From Tenacibaculum sp. (lineage in GTDB: Bacteria > Bacteroidota > Bacteroidia > Flavobacteriales > Flavobacteriaceae): a stretch of 40,137 nucleotides of DNA. The position numbers and the translations under genes are program-made. The stretch lies in NCBI GenBank assembly GCA_020629275.1, contig JAHDDQ010000026.1:1-40137 (forward strand), given 5' to 3'. The notes beneath the pieces are model-generated. The model was not told the DNA's origin, searched no databases, and saw only the letters and a list, made by a program, of their open reading frames with translations. Below, one piece after another: positions 8,572 through 15,660 of this stretch; the first letter of the stretch is position 1, and every line of letters starts with the position of its first letter.

Positions 8572-9408
8572 TTAAATCATTTTTAGATTATTTATTTCTT
8601 GTTGTGTTAATGCTCTCCAACGTCCTCTAGGTAAATTCTTTTTAGTTAAACCAGCAAAAACTACTCGATCAAGTTTAACAACTGTATACCCGAAATTTTC
8701 AAAAATTTTACGAACAATTCTATTTCTACCTGAATGGATTTCAATACCAACTTCTGTTTTCTTTTCACCTTGAACATACGAAACAGCATCAATAAAAACT
8801 CTCCTACCTTCAATAATTACATCTCCTCTAAGTTTTTCTAAGTCTGCCAAACTAAGCTTTTTATCTAGTGAAGCGTGGTATAATTTTCTTACGTTATGTT
8901 TTGGATGGGTTAATTTTTTTGCTAGTTCACCATCATTAGTAAATAATAATAGCCCAGTTGTATTTCTGTCCAACCTACCCACGGGGTATATGCGTTCCTT
9001 AGTCGCATTACCAATCAGTTCCATTACGGTTTTTCTACCACGATCATCTTCCATGGTAGTGATGTAGTTTTTAGGCTTGTTTAAAAGAACGTATTTTTTT
9101 TCTTCTATAGATATTAAAGTACCATCAAAACGAACTGCATCGTCTGGTTGTACTTTATACCCCATTTCGGTAACTAGTTTCTCGTTAACTGTAACACTTC
9201 CGTGTTCTATGTAAGTGTCAGCTTCTCTTCTTGAACAAATACCAGCATTAGCAATGAACTTATTTAAACGAATACCTACGTCATCGTTCTTTTTTTTATT
9301 GGTAGAAGGGTTCGGTTTAGGTTTTCTAAAATTTGAAGTCTTTGATTTGTTTTTTTGAGGATCGCTGTTCCTTTCAGCTTGTCGTCCTCTCGACGAGTTT
9401 TTATTCAT
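8572..9408 (-). CDS. Pseudouridine synthase, RsuA/RluB/E/F family (RluB-like)
   Basis: This enzyme converts a specific uridine of ribosomal RNA to pseudouridine. After a lysine- and proline-rich disordered N-terminus (residues 1-44) comes an S4 RNA-binding domain (about 46-103, RLNKFIANAGICSRREADTYI) and the catalytic domain with the GRLDRNTTGLLL motif, in which Asp147 is the nucleophile. The later segments LYHASL and GRNRIVRKIFENFGYTVVKLDRV match the RluB/RsuA family. The ending PRGRWRALTQQE favours the large-subunit type (RluB, 23S rRNA) over RsuA; the exact target cannot be read from the sequence. The basic N-terminal tail is longer than in E. coli, as is common in Bacteroidota. Confidence 0.9.
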   Translation of the reverse strand: MNKNSSRGRQAERNSDPQKNKSKTSNFRKPKPNPSTNKKKNDDVGIRLNKFIANAGICSRREADTYIEHGSVTVNEKLVTEMGYKVQPDDAVRFDGTLISIEEKKYVLLNKPKNYITTMEDDRGRKTVMELIGNATKERIYPVGRLDRNTTGLLLFTNDGELAKKLTHPKHNVRKLYHASLDKKLSLADLEKLRGDVIIEGRRVFIDAVSYVQGEKKTEVGIEIHSGRNRIVRKIFENFGYTVVKLDRVVFAGLTKKNLPRGRWRALTQQEINNLKMI

Positions 9409-9431
9409 AATTTTTGTGTTAAAAAAGGGCG

Positions 9432-9439
9432 CAAATATA
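9432..9439 (-). promoter_or_regulatory. Possible -7 element for the rluB-like gene
   Basis: The minus strand reads TATATTTG, a match to TAnnTTTG, 23 bases before the start codon. The expected TTG about 20 bases upstream is not clear. It would let rluB and the GAF gene be expressed apart from the mevalonate genes upstream. Confidence 0.45.
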
Positions 9440-9483
9440 GTTTAAATATTTGGTTTTCAGTAAATCTTATTGAGTTTTTAGTG

Positions 9484-10395
9484 TTAATTTAATCTTCCGA
9501 TTACCCTGTCTAATAGTAGGGACTTATCAATTAGTAATAGACTAAATATACCAATTAACAATAGTATTTTCAATATGTTATGAGATAGCTGGTAATGTTT
9601 TTTATTAGTGGATTTCCATATGTAAATACCTATCACTAGTAATACAACACCTGCTAGGAAAAAGTAATAACGCATATAATAGATAGCGGGATGTTGTAAT
9701 AAAATGATTACAGGAATTAGTGTGAGTAAAAGAAGTAATGTTATAAGTAATTTTGTTTTTCTTTCACCATAAACAACAGGGAACGTTTTATAGTTGTTAA
9801 CGATGGCTCCTTTTATATTTTCTAAATCTTTAATTAATTCTCTAATCATAATAACCAAGAAAAGGAAAAAGGCATGTACAAAAATAGTGTTTGAAAAATT
9901 TTTATAATGTACAAAAATCACAAAGAACGGAAGTATAGTTAATGTAGTAGCAGATATTAACCCAATAAAAGGGAAACGCTTTAGTTTATGAGAGTATAAC
10001 CAGATAGAAAATATGTAAATGGCAAAAAACAAAGCAGCTCTCCATGATACTAACCAGCCAAAAGCGAAACCAATAAAGTTTAATAAAAAGTATAGCGAAA
10101 GTTTAGTTTCTTGTTTTATTTGGTTGTCTAAACCTGTTTTTAGTGGTTTATTTATCCTATCTGCTTTTACATCGTAAAAATTATTGATAATATAACCTCC
10201 AGCAATAACGCTTACTGTTGCTAATACTAAATACAACAAATGCCAATCAAATAGTACTGGTTTTAAAGATCTTTCTTTTGAAAAAATGAAAATGGCTGCT
10301 AGGTATTGTGCCGTTATTAATACTAGTATATTATGGACTCTAACTACAGATAGTAAACTTAAGAGTTTAAAAAATATAGTTTTATTAGCAGACAT
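9484..10395 (-). CDS. UbiA-family prenyltransferase
   Basis: UbiA enzymes transfer a polyprenyl chain to an acceptor inside the membrane. The 303-residue protein has eight or nine membrane segments and the first Asp-rich motif NNFYDVKADRINKP (71-84; Asn, Asp75, Asp79). The second motif, normally DxxxD, reads IRELIKDLENIKG (184-196): Asp190 is kept, with Glu192 and Asn193 where a second acidic residue is usual. The ending KTFPVVYG is typical. Flavobacterial relatives are often named geranylgeranylglycerol-phosphate geranylgeranyltransferase, a label derived from archaeal homologues. It begins 9 bases after mevalonate kinase, which fits a role in using isoprenoid diphosphates; the acceptor is unknown. 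Confidence 0.85.
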   Translation of the reverse strand: MSANKTIFFKLLSLLSVVRVHNILVLITAQYLAAIFIFSKERSLKPVLFDWHLLYLVLATVSVIAGGYIINNFYDVKADRINKPLKTGLDNQIKQETKLSLYFLLNFIGFAFGWLVSWRAALFFAIYIFSIWLYSHKLKRFPFIGLISATTLTILPFFVIFVHYKNFSNTIFVHAFFLFLVIMIRELIKDLENIKGAIVNNYKTFPVVYGERKTKLLITLLLLLTLIPVIILLQHPAIYYMRYYFFLAGVVLLVIGIYIWKSTNKKHYQLSHNILKILLLIGIFSLLLIDKSLLLDRVIGRLN

Positions 10396-10404
10396 AGTAA
10401 GAAA

Positions 10405-11331
10405 CTAAAACCTATATACAATTTCTAATTTATAATCCTGTAAGCTTTTCTGTGCTTTTTCATAATCTTCGGTAAACCCAAGAATATAGCCACCGCCACC
10501 AGATCCGCATAATTTTAAATAGTAATCATTACTTTGAATTCCTTTTTCCCATACTTTATGAAAAGCATTTGGAATCATAGGTTTAAAATTTGTTAATACT
10601 ACTTTTGAGAGTTTTTTAACGTTTCCGAACAAAGACTTTACATTTCCTTTAAGAAAATCATCTATACATGCGTCGGTATGAATTACAAACTCCTCGCTTA
10701 ACATTTTACGAAAACCTTCATTCTTCATTTTATTCATGAAGATGTTAACCATAGGTTCGGTTTCTCCAACTTGCTCAGAATCTAATAAGAAAACAGCTCC
10801 TTTTCCTTCCTTCTGCGAAGGAATTCCAGCAGGTTCAATGTGCTCTTTGGAGTTTATTAATATAGGAAGACTTAAATAAGAGTTTAATGGATCTAAACCA
10901 GAGCTTTTTCCATGAAAAAAAGATTCCATTAAAGAGAAAATAGTCTTTAATTTTAATAATTTATCTCTAGTTAAGTTTTCTAATACGGTAATTTTATTAA
11001 TTGCATATTTGTCATATACAGAAGCTACTAAAGCACCAGAACTACCAACACCGTATCCTTGAGGGATTGAGGATTCAAAATACATCCCAGCATCAATATC
11101 TTTTTTTAACTGATCTAAATCGAAAGTTACAACATCAGATTCTATAGATTGTAGATAAACAAAAAAACGAGATAAACTCTCATTAGACTTTTTTGCTTCA
11201 CCAGTTAAATTATTAGCTGTTTTTAAAGCTCCTTTATAAGAATTAAAAGGAATTGCTAAGCCTTTGGAATCTTTAATAATTCCATATTCTCCAAAAAGTA
11301 AGATTTTAGCATAAAACAATGGTCCTTTCAT
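10405..11331 (-). CDS. mvk: Mevalonate kinase (GHMP kinase)
   Basis: This cytoplasmic enzyme phosphorylates mevalonate with ATP. The GHMP fold is seen in the N-terminal strand YAKILLFGEYGIIKDSKGLAIP (7-28), the phosphate-binding loop SSIPQGYGVGSSGALVAS (87-104), KSSGLDP with the likely catalytic Asp147, and the C-terminal glycine motif KLCGSGGGGYILGF. Length 308 is normal. It lies between the MORN protein (35 bases upstream) and the prenyltransferase (9 bases downstream), with mvaD at the head of the unit. A homologous GHMP kinase sits 9 kb away (20451-21380); this one is the better match to mevalonate kinase because of its GYGVGSSGAL loop. Confidence 0.9.
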   Translation of the reverse strand: MKGPLFYAKILLFGEYGIIKDSKGLAIPFNSYKGALKTANNLTGEAKKSNESLSRFFVYLQSIESDVVTFDLDQLKKDIDAGMYFESSIPQGYGVGSSGALVASVYDKYAINKITVLENLTRDKLLKLKTIFSLMESFFHGKSSGLDPLNSYLSLPILINSKEHIEPAGIPSQKEGKGAVFLLDSEQVGETEPMVNIFMNKMKNEGFRKMLSEEFVIHTDACIDDFLKGNVKSLFGNVKKLSKVVLTNFKPMIPNAFHKVWEKGIQSNDYYLKLCGSGGGGYILGFTEDYEKAQKSLQDYKLEIVYRF

Positions 11332-11366
11332 CTTTCTATATATTTAATTACAAAGGTAGTTAATAT

Positions 11367-11855
11367 TTAATAAAGGTTTCTGTAAAAAGTTTTCCAAACG
11401 CCAACTTTCTCCCCGTTTCTATACCTTCCTTTTGTTTTTATTTTACCATTTTTGAGGAAGGTTTTCCACATACCTTCTCTTTTACCTTCTTTATATCTAC
11501 CTTGTTGCTCTAATTCTCCAGACTCATAGAATACTTTTCGAGTTCCATTGAGTTTACCATTCTTATAAGATGCTTCGTGAAATAGTTTTCCGTTTTCATG
11601 GTAGTATAAAACAACACCTTCAAATTCTTCTTTATTTAAAGTAGCCACTTTACTGTAGCCTTTCATTTGTATTTGGCCGCTTTTATAATAATCAACAATT
11701 AAATAACCTTTGGTAGTTTTTTTTGGAGGTAGCCTGTAATATACACTATTTTCCTCAGAGGTTTCTTTCCAATTATTATCGAACCAAATAGTGTTTTGAG
11801 CAGATAATGAAATAGAACAAACAGCAAGGAATAATATTAATGCTGAAGTCTTCAT
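11367..11855 (-). CDS. Secreted MORN-repeat (YwqK-like) protein
   Basis: The 162-residue product has a Sec signal peptide (about 1-19, ending SLSAQ) and then about four copies of the short MORN-variant repeat, for example GQIQMKGYSK, GKLFHEASYKNGKLNG, GELEQQGRYKEGKREG and GKIKTKGRYRNGEKVG. Such repeats form extended beta-hairpin sheets and are common in Bacteroidota exported proteins; databases often name them YwqK-family antitoxins, but there is no toxin gene here. It sits inside the mevalonate transcription unit between mvaD (16 bases upstream) and mevalonate kinase, although a periplasmic repeat protein has no obvious link to that pathway. Confidence 0.85.
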   Translation of the reverse strand: MKTSALILFLAVCSISLSAQNTIWFDNNWKETSEENSVYYRLPPKKTTKGYLIVDYYKSGQIQMKGYSKVATLNKEEFEGVVLYYHENGKLFHEASYKNGKLNGTRKVFYESGELEQQGRYKEGKREGMWKTFLKNGKIKTKGRYRNGEKVGVWKTFYRNLY

Positions 11856-11871
11856 TTTTTAGGGTATTAAA

Positions 11872-12948
11872 TTATTCTTGTACAGCACCTAAGCCCGTAC
11901 TATCACAAATATACTGATTTTTTTGGCAGTATTTTGCTAGTTTATCATCAATGAAACGCTCTACTAATTCTTTTTCATCCTCAGGATACAACACATGAAC
12001 GTTTGCTCCTGCATCTAAAGTAAAACAAATATTACTGTTATTATCATCTCGATATTTCCAAATTTCATTAATTACTTGAAGTGTATTTGGTTTCATGAGT
12101 ATGAAGTAAGGACTGCTTGTTAACATCATAGCATGTAATGTTAATGCTTCACTTTCTACAAGCTGAATAAAAGATTTAATATCTCCTTTTTGTAAAATTT
12201 CAGAAAGTTTCCCTAAATTTTCATTAGCCTGAATAAAACGCTTTTCTGCATAAGGATGATTGTGCATTAAATTATGACCTACCGTACTTGAAACTTGCTT
12301 TTCTCCTTTATCAACAAGCAAAATAGTATCTTGGTAATTCTTGAAAATAGAATGAACATTATATGGGTAACGTATACCAAACAAGTCTGAACTTCCTTCT
12401 ATCTCTGGATGTTCTCCCCAAACAACAAGAGGACCTTCAATACTTCTACTTGCACTTCCAGATCCAAGACGCGCTAAAAATGAAGCTTTTTGTTTTAAAA
12501 AATCATCCGATAATTTAGAGTTAAGCTCTTTCTCTAAACTCATTAGACACATTGCAATAGCGCTCATTCCGCTAGCAGAAGAAGCAATTCCACTACTATG
12601 AGGAAATGAGTTTTCAGAATGAATTTCCATCTTATAATTTAATATGTATGGGCAATATTCTAATATTCGTTCAAAAAACTTAGTTATTTTAGGCTTGAAA
12701 TCTTCTTTTTTAATTCCGTCAAAATAAATTTCAAAATCAATATCACTAGATTTCTTCTTGTTAAAATTAATAGTAGTGATTGTATGACAGTTCTTCAAGG
12801 TAAAACTAATCGAAGCATTTTTAGGTATTTGAGGGTTGCGTTTTCCCCAATACTTAACTAATGCAATATTACTTGGTGTTTTCCATGTAAAACTAGTTTT
12901 CTCTATAACTTTAAAAGTTTCTTTTGAAATGAATTTACTTGTACTCAA
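11872..12948 (-). CDS. mvaD: Diphosphomevalonate decarboxylase
   Basis: This cytoplasmic GHMP enzyme makes isopentenyl diphosphate by ATP-dependent decarboxylation. Diagnostic segments are SNIALVKYWGKRNPQIPKNA (26-45), the nucleotide loop FPHSSGIASSASGMSA (115-130), ARLGSGSASRSIEGPLVVWG near 154-173, and LDAGANVHVLYP near 311 with the Asp needed for catalysis. Length 358 fits. The start is TTG (12946-12948): no ATG or GTG occurs in frame between an upstream TGA and this codon, and the next Met is residue 107, far inside the domain. A -7 element lies 20 bases before the TTG. It is the first gene of a run with the MORN protein, mevalonate kinase and prenyltransferase. Confidence 0.93.
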   Translation of the reverse strand: MSTSKFISKETFKVIEKTSFTWKTPSNIALVKYWGKRNPQIPKNASISFTLKNCHTITTINFNKKKSSDIDFEIYFDGIKKEDFKPKITKFFERILEYCPYILNYKMEIHSENSFPHSSGIASSASGMSAIAMCLMSLEKELNSKLSDDFLKQKASFLARLGSGSASRSIEGPLVVWGEHPEIEGSSDLFGIRYPYNVHSIFKNYQDTILLVDKGEKQVSSTVGHNLMHNHPYAEKRFIQANENLGKLSEILQKGDIKSFIQLVESEALTLHAMMLTSSPYFILMKPNTLQVINEIWKYRDDNNSNICFTLDAGANVHVLYPEDEKELVERFIDDKLAKYCQKNQYICDSTGLGAVQE

Positions 12949-12967
12949 TTTATCGTGTGTTAGTCAA

Positions 12968-12975
12968 CAAAAATA
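12968..12975 (-). promoter_or_regulatory. Possible -7 element for mvaD
   Basis: TATTTTTG on the minus strand matches TAnnTTTG and ends 19 bases before the proposed TTG start. No good TTG stands at 19-20 bases upstream. It supports transcription beginning just before the TTG codon. Confidence 0.45.
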
Positions 12976-13252
12976 TAATTTTTAAATCATTATGTTCGTC
13001 AATATTCGAGAAAAAGAAAGTCAAACTATTATTATCTAATATCATCGTTATGTCTAATGATTTCTTGTTCAACTAATGAAAATGAATAAGAGAAAATAAA
13101 GCTACTCAAAGTTATAAATGATTCTTTTTTGACTCAAAAAGATAGAATCACTATTATGTAATACTACGATTCTTGGTAATGAAATACAATAATTATGTGA
13201 AAAAACCTTTTCAAGGAGTTAAGCCAAAAAAGAGAAAAAGAAAAAATAATCG
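12976..13252. other. Intergenic stretch between the LytTR regulator and mvaD
   Basis: Both flanking genes are on the minus strand, and the whole gap is 304 bases. It holds the mvaD promoter region and a long imperfect hairpin at 13119-13150 (outer arms TGATTCT/AGAATCA, inner arms TTTTTG/CAAAAA), which could end the two-component transcript but lacks a T tail. I see no open frame or RNA gene. Confidence 0.5.
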
Positions 13253-13975
13253 TTACTTTTTCGAACTAATTGTAGTTAAAAATAAATCTTTGTAACTGCG
13301 GCTAATCGGTAAGGCTTTGTTGTTTATTTCTATAAATTCATTAGTGTAAGAATCGATTTTTGAGATAGCAATAATATACGATCTATGGGAACGAATAAAG
13401 CGATAACTAGGTAATTTAGTTTCTATATTACTTATAGTTTCGCGAGTAACTATAATTTCTTTAGTAGTGTGGATTTTAATATAATCGCTTAAACTTTCAA
13501 TATAAAAAATCTCATCAAAATTTATTTTAACCATTTTTCTATTAGCACGAACAAATATGAAGTCGTTTTTAGTATTTGTAGGAGTTTCATTTGTTTTAGT
13601 GATGAGCGTTTGGTTGGAAATATTAAGAAACGAATTAACACCTTGTAAGAAACGGTCAAAAGAAATAGGTTTTAGTAAATAGTCTACAGCTTGTAAATCA
13701 AAACCATCTAAAGCATATTCTCTGTACGCGGTGGTGAAAATAATTTTACATTTTTTATTGATAGATTTTGCCAGCGATAAACCAGAGATTTCAGGCATAT
13801 TAATATCTAAAAATAGTAGATCGATTGTATGTGTATTAATTGCCTCTAAAGCTTCTGCGGCATTAGAGCATTCTGTTACTTTATGTAATACTGGAACTTT
13901 AGCAATGAAAGAGGTTAGTATTTCACGTGCAACAGGTTCATCATCTATTACAATACAATTTATTTTTTTAGACAT
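13253..13975 (-). CDS. LytTR-family response regulator
   Basis: This cytoplasmic DNA-binding regulator of 240 residues has an N-terminal receiver domain (about 5-120) with acidic Asp11-Asp12, phosphoacceptor Asp57 in LLFLDINMPEISG, Thr81, and Lys102 in LLKPI. A LytTR DNA-binding domain (about 142-238) carries the typical segments DFIFVRANRKMVKINFDEIFYIESLSDYI (in part) and RSHRSYI. It overlaps the histidine kinase gene by 8 bases, so the two form a pair. Possible binding sites are the inverted repeats upstream of the kinase gene (15118-15141). The target genes are not known; the divergent plus-strand genes are candidates by position only. Confidence 0.93.
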   Translation of the reverse strand: MSKKINCIVIDDEPVAREILTSFIAKVPVLHKVTECSNAAEALEAINTHTIDLLFLDINMPEISGLSLAKSINKKCKIIFTTAYREYALDGFDLQAVDYLLKPISFDRFLQGVNSFLNISNQTLITKTNETPTNTKNDFIFVRANRKMVKINFDEIFYIESLSDYIKIHTTKEIIVTRETISNIETKLPSYRFIRSHRSYIIAISKIDSYTNEFIEINNKALPISRSYKDLFLTTISSKK

Positions 13976-15047
13976 TTTTTAATTTTTTAAATCCTTTTGT
14001 ATCGATGGTTAACATGATATCAAAAACGCCATTACTATTTTCAATTTGTAAATCATGAGCTTTAGGATACAACATTGTTAATCTTCTACGTATATTTTCT
14101 AGCCCAATACCATGATCGGTATTTGGTTTATATTTAGTTGAATTTTTTACGGAGAAAAATAACAATTGATCTTCATTATAGCCTACATTAATGTATACTT
14201 TTAAATATTTATCTACAATAGCACCATGTTTAAAAGCATTCTCAACAAAAGGAATTAAAAGCATTGGTGCAATTTGAATATTTAAATTAGTAACTGTATT
14301 GTTAAACTCAACGATTAACGTGTCATGAAACCGCATTTTTTCTAAGTTTATATAATCGTACAAATGATCTATTTCGTCAGACAGTAATACATGAGGTTTA
14401 TTAATCTGATATAAAATATAATCTAATAAATTGGATAACTTTAAAATCATTTCTGGAGCTTCTTTTTCTTTTTGAAGTGCGTATCCATAAATAGTATTAA
14501 GCGAGTTGAATAAGAAATGTGGATGGATTTGCATTTTTAAGAATGTCAATTCCTGTTCTTTTAACTGAAGTTGAGCCTGTAAAAATTTATTCTTTAGGTC
14601 TTCGCTTTTTATTGCTGCTCTGTAATTATTAATTATCAGCCCCAGAATTATTACAATCAACACCACAAAATAAATACCAATTACTATAAGAAACAGTGTT
14701 TTTGTTATTGGAGGAGGCTTGTTTAAAGATAGATCGTTAGAAAATATTAATCCGTATAATATTGATAGCGCAATGAAGAAGAAAGAAATTATGAAAGTAT
14801 ACATAGTATACAATACGAAAAGCCAATGCTTTTTCTGTAATAAAAACTTAGGAATCAAAAAGTATAAAAAAAAGTAGCTTATGATTACAGTTATTGGCAT
14901 TAAAAAAAAGGTAAACTTATCTATATAAGCGATGTTATCACTTCCATAACCCAAGAAGTAGGTCAGGAAAAAGTAAACACCGATCCAAAATAAAAAGTGG
15001 AGCGTAGAGATACCTAGCCATTTGAATATAGATTTGTGTGTAAACAT
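13968..15047 (-). CDS. LytS-type sensor histidine kinase
   Basis: The 359-residue membrane kinase has four N-terminal hydrophobic segments (about 10-32, 44-67, 77-101, 117-141), a short coiled linker, and the His_kinase (PF06580) motif QIHPHFLFNSLNTIYGYAL with the phosphoacceptor His177. An ATPase domain follows with the N-box MLLIPFVENAFKHGA and the glycine box HGIGLENIRRRL. There is no extracytoplasmic sensing domain, so the signal is probably read in the membrane. It is the partner of the LytTR regulator downstream. The start at 15047 is preceded by an overlapping ATGAATG; translation from the second ATG gives MFTHK. Confidence 0.93.
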   Translation of the reverse strand: MFTHKSIFKWLGISTLHFLFWIGVYFFLTYFLGYGSDNIAYIDKFTFFLMPITVIISYFFLYFLIPKFLLQKKHWLFVLYTMYTFIISFFFIALSILYGLIFSNDLSLNKPPPITKTLFLIVIGIYFVVLIVIILGLIINNYRAAIKSEDLKNKFLQAQLQLKEQELTFLKMQIHPHFLFNSLNTIYGYALQKEKEAPEMILKLSNLLDYILYQINKPHVLLSDEIDHLYDYINLEKMRFHDTLIVEFNNTVTNLNIQIAPMLLIPFVENAFKHGAIVDKYLKVYINVGYNEDQLLFFSVKNSTKYKPNTDHGIGLENIRRRLTMLYPKAHDLQIENSNGVFDIMLTIDTKGFKKLKNV

Positions 15048-15074
15048 TCATGCAATATCTATTTTTTTTAGTTA

Positions 15075-15102
15075 AAGAATTCCATAATGCGACAGAATTC
15101 TT
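15075..15102. repeat. Inverted repeat in the kinase leader
   Basis: AAGAATTC and GAATTCTT are perfect 8-base arms around a 12-base centre, 28 bases upstream of the kinase start codon. The two arms are also EcoRI-like self-palindromes, so they form direct as well as inverted repeats. It could be a regulator site or an mRNA hairpin in the kinase leader. Confidence 0.5.
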
Positions 15103-15117
15103 GAAATTAGCGATGAA

Positions 15118-15141
15118 TTACAGTTTCGTCGAAAACTGTAA
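15118..15141. promoter_or_regulatory. Inverted ACAGTT sites, candidate LytTR operator
   Basis: TTACAGTTT and AAACTGTAA form a perfect 9-base inverted repeat around CGTCGA, in the divergent region between the LytS/LytTR pair and the ExbB-like gene. ACAGTT is the core of known LytTR sites such as those of AgrA, though those are usually direct repeats. There is no T tail on either strand, so it is not a standard terminator. Confidence 0.45.
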
Positions 15142-15210
15142 AAAAAGCGTGATTTTAAAAAGATAATCTGTAGAACGTCGAGTTTCTTATTCTCAACAAT
15201 AAATCTGAAA

Positions 15211-15218
15211 TAGATTTG
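15211..15218 (+). promoter_or_regulatory. -7 element upstream of the ExbB-like gene
   Basis: TAGATTTG matches the Bacteroidota -7 consensus and lies 30 bases before the ATG at 15249. The upstream TTG element is not evident, which would suit an activated promoter. Confidence 0.45.
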
Positions 15219-15248
15219 AAGAGTAAAAAACTTTAAAACACAAGAATT

Positions 15249-15614
15249 ATGAAATTTTTATTTTTTGGTCAATTTTCAGATAGAATGAACGAAGGTGGTC
15301 CTAGCTTTATGTATCCTATGTTGTTTATGCTATTAATATGTATAGCGTTAATAGTATATACTTTTGTAAAAGGAGATGTTCAAGGGAAATTAAAAAAACT
15401 TATTAGTCATATTAGTTTATTTGCTCTAGTATGGGGTTTCTTAGGGATGATGGTCGGATTAATAGGTGCTTTTGATGCAATATCTAAAGCTACTGCTATT
15501 GATTCTGGTGTTTTAGCAGGCGGATTAAAAATCGGTTTATTATCACCATTATTCGGAATGATTGTTTTCCTTATAGCTAGGTTAGGGTTAATAGGTTTAA
15601 CACTAAGGAAATAA
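15249..15614 (+). CDS. Small MotA/TolQ/ExbB-like membrane protein
   Basis: The 121-residue protein has three membrane segments (about 19-40, 50-77, 92-117). The second and third carry a glycine-rich pattern, GFLGMMVGLIGAFDAIS and GGLKIGLLSPLFGMIVFLIARLGLIGL, reminiscent of the proton-channel core of ExbB, TolQ and MotA. It is much shorter than a full ExbB and no ExbD/TolR partner is nearby, so channel function is uncertain. It is divergent from the LytS/LytTR pair and followed 46 bases later by a serine hydrolase. Such small ExbB-like proteins could be regulatory targets or signal partners of the kinase; that is inference from position. Confidence 0.65.
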   Translation: MKFLFFGQFSDRMNEGGPSFMYPMLFMLLICIALIVYTFVKGDVQGKLKKLISHISLFALVWGFLGMMVGLIGAFDAISKATAIDSGVLAGGLKIGLLSPLFGMIVFLIARLGLIGLTLRK

Positions 15615-15660
15615 ATACTTCACAAAAAAGATCAGCAATAACTTTTTAAAAATCAACAGA

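Noticed and set aside
11367..11855. Antitoxin of a toxin-antitoxin pair
   Set aside because: The YwqK label is a family name only; the protein is exported and no toxin-like gene is adjacent.
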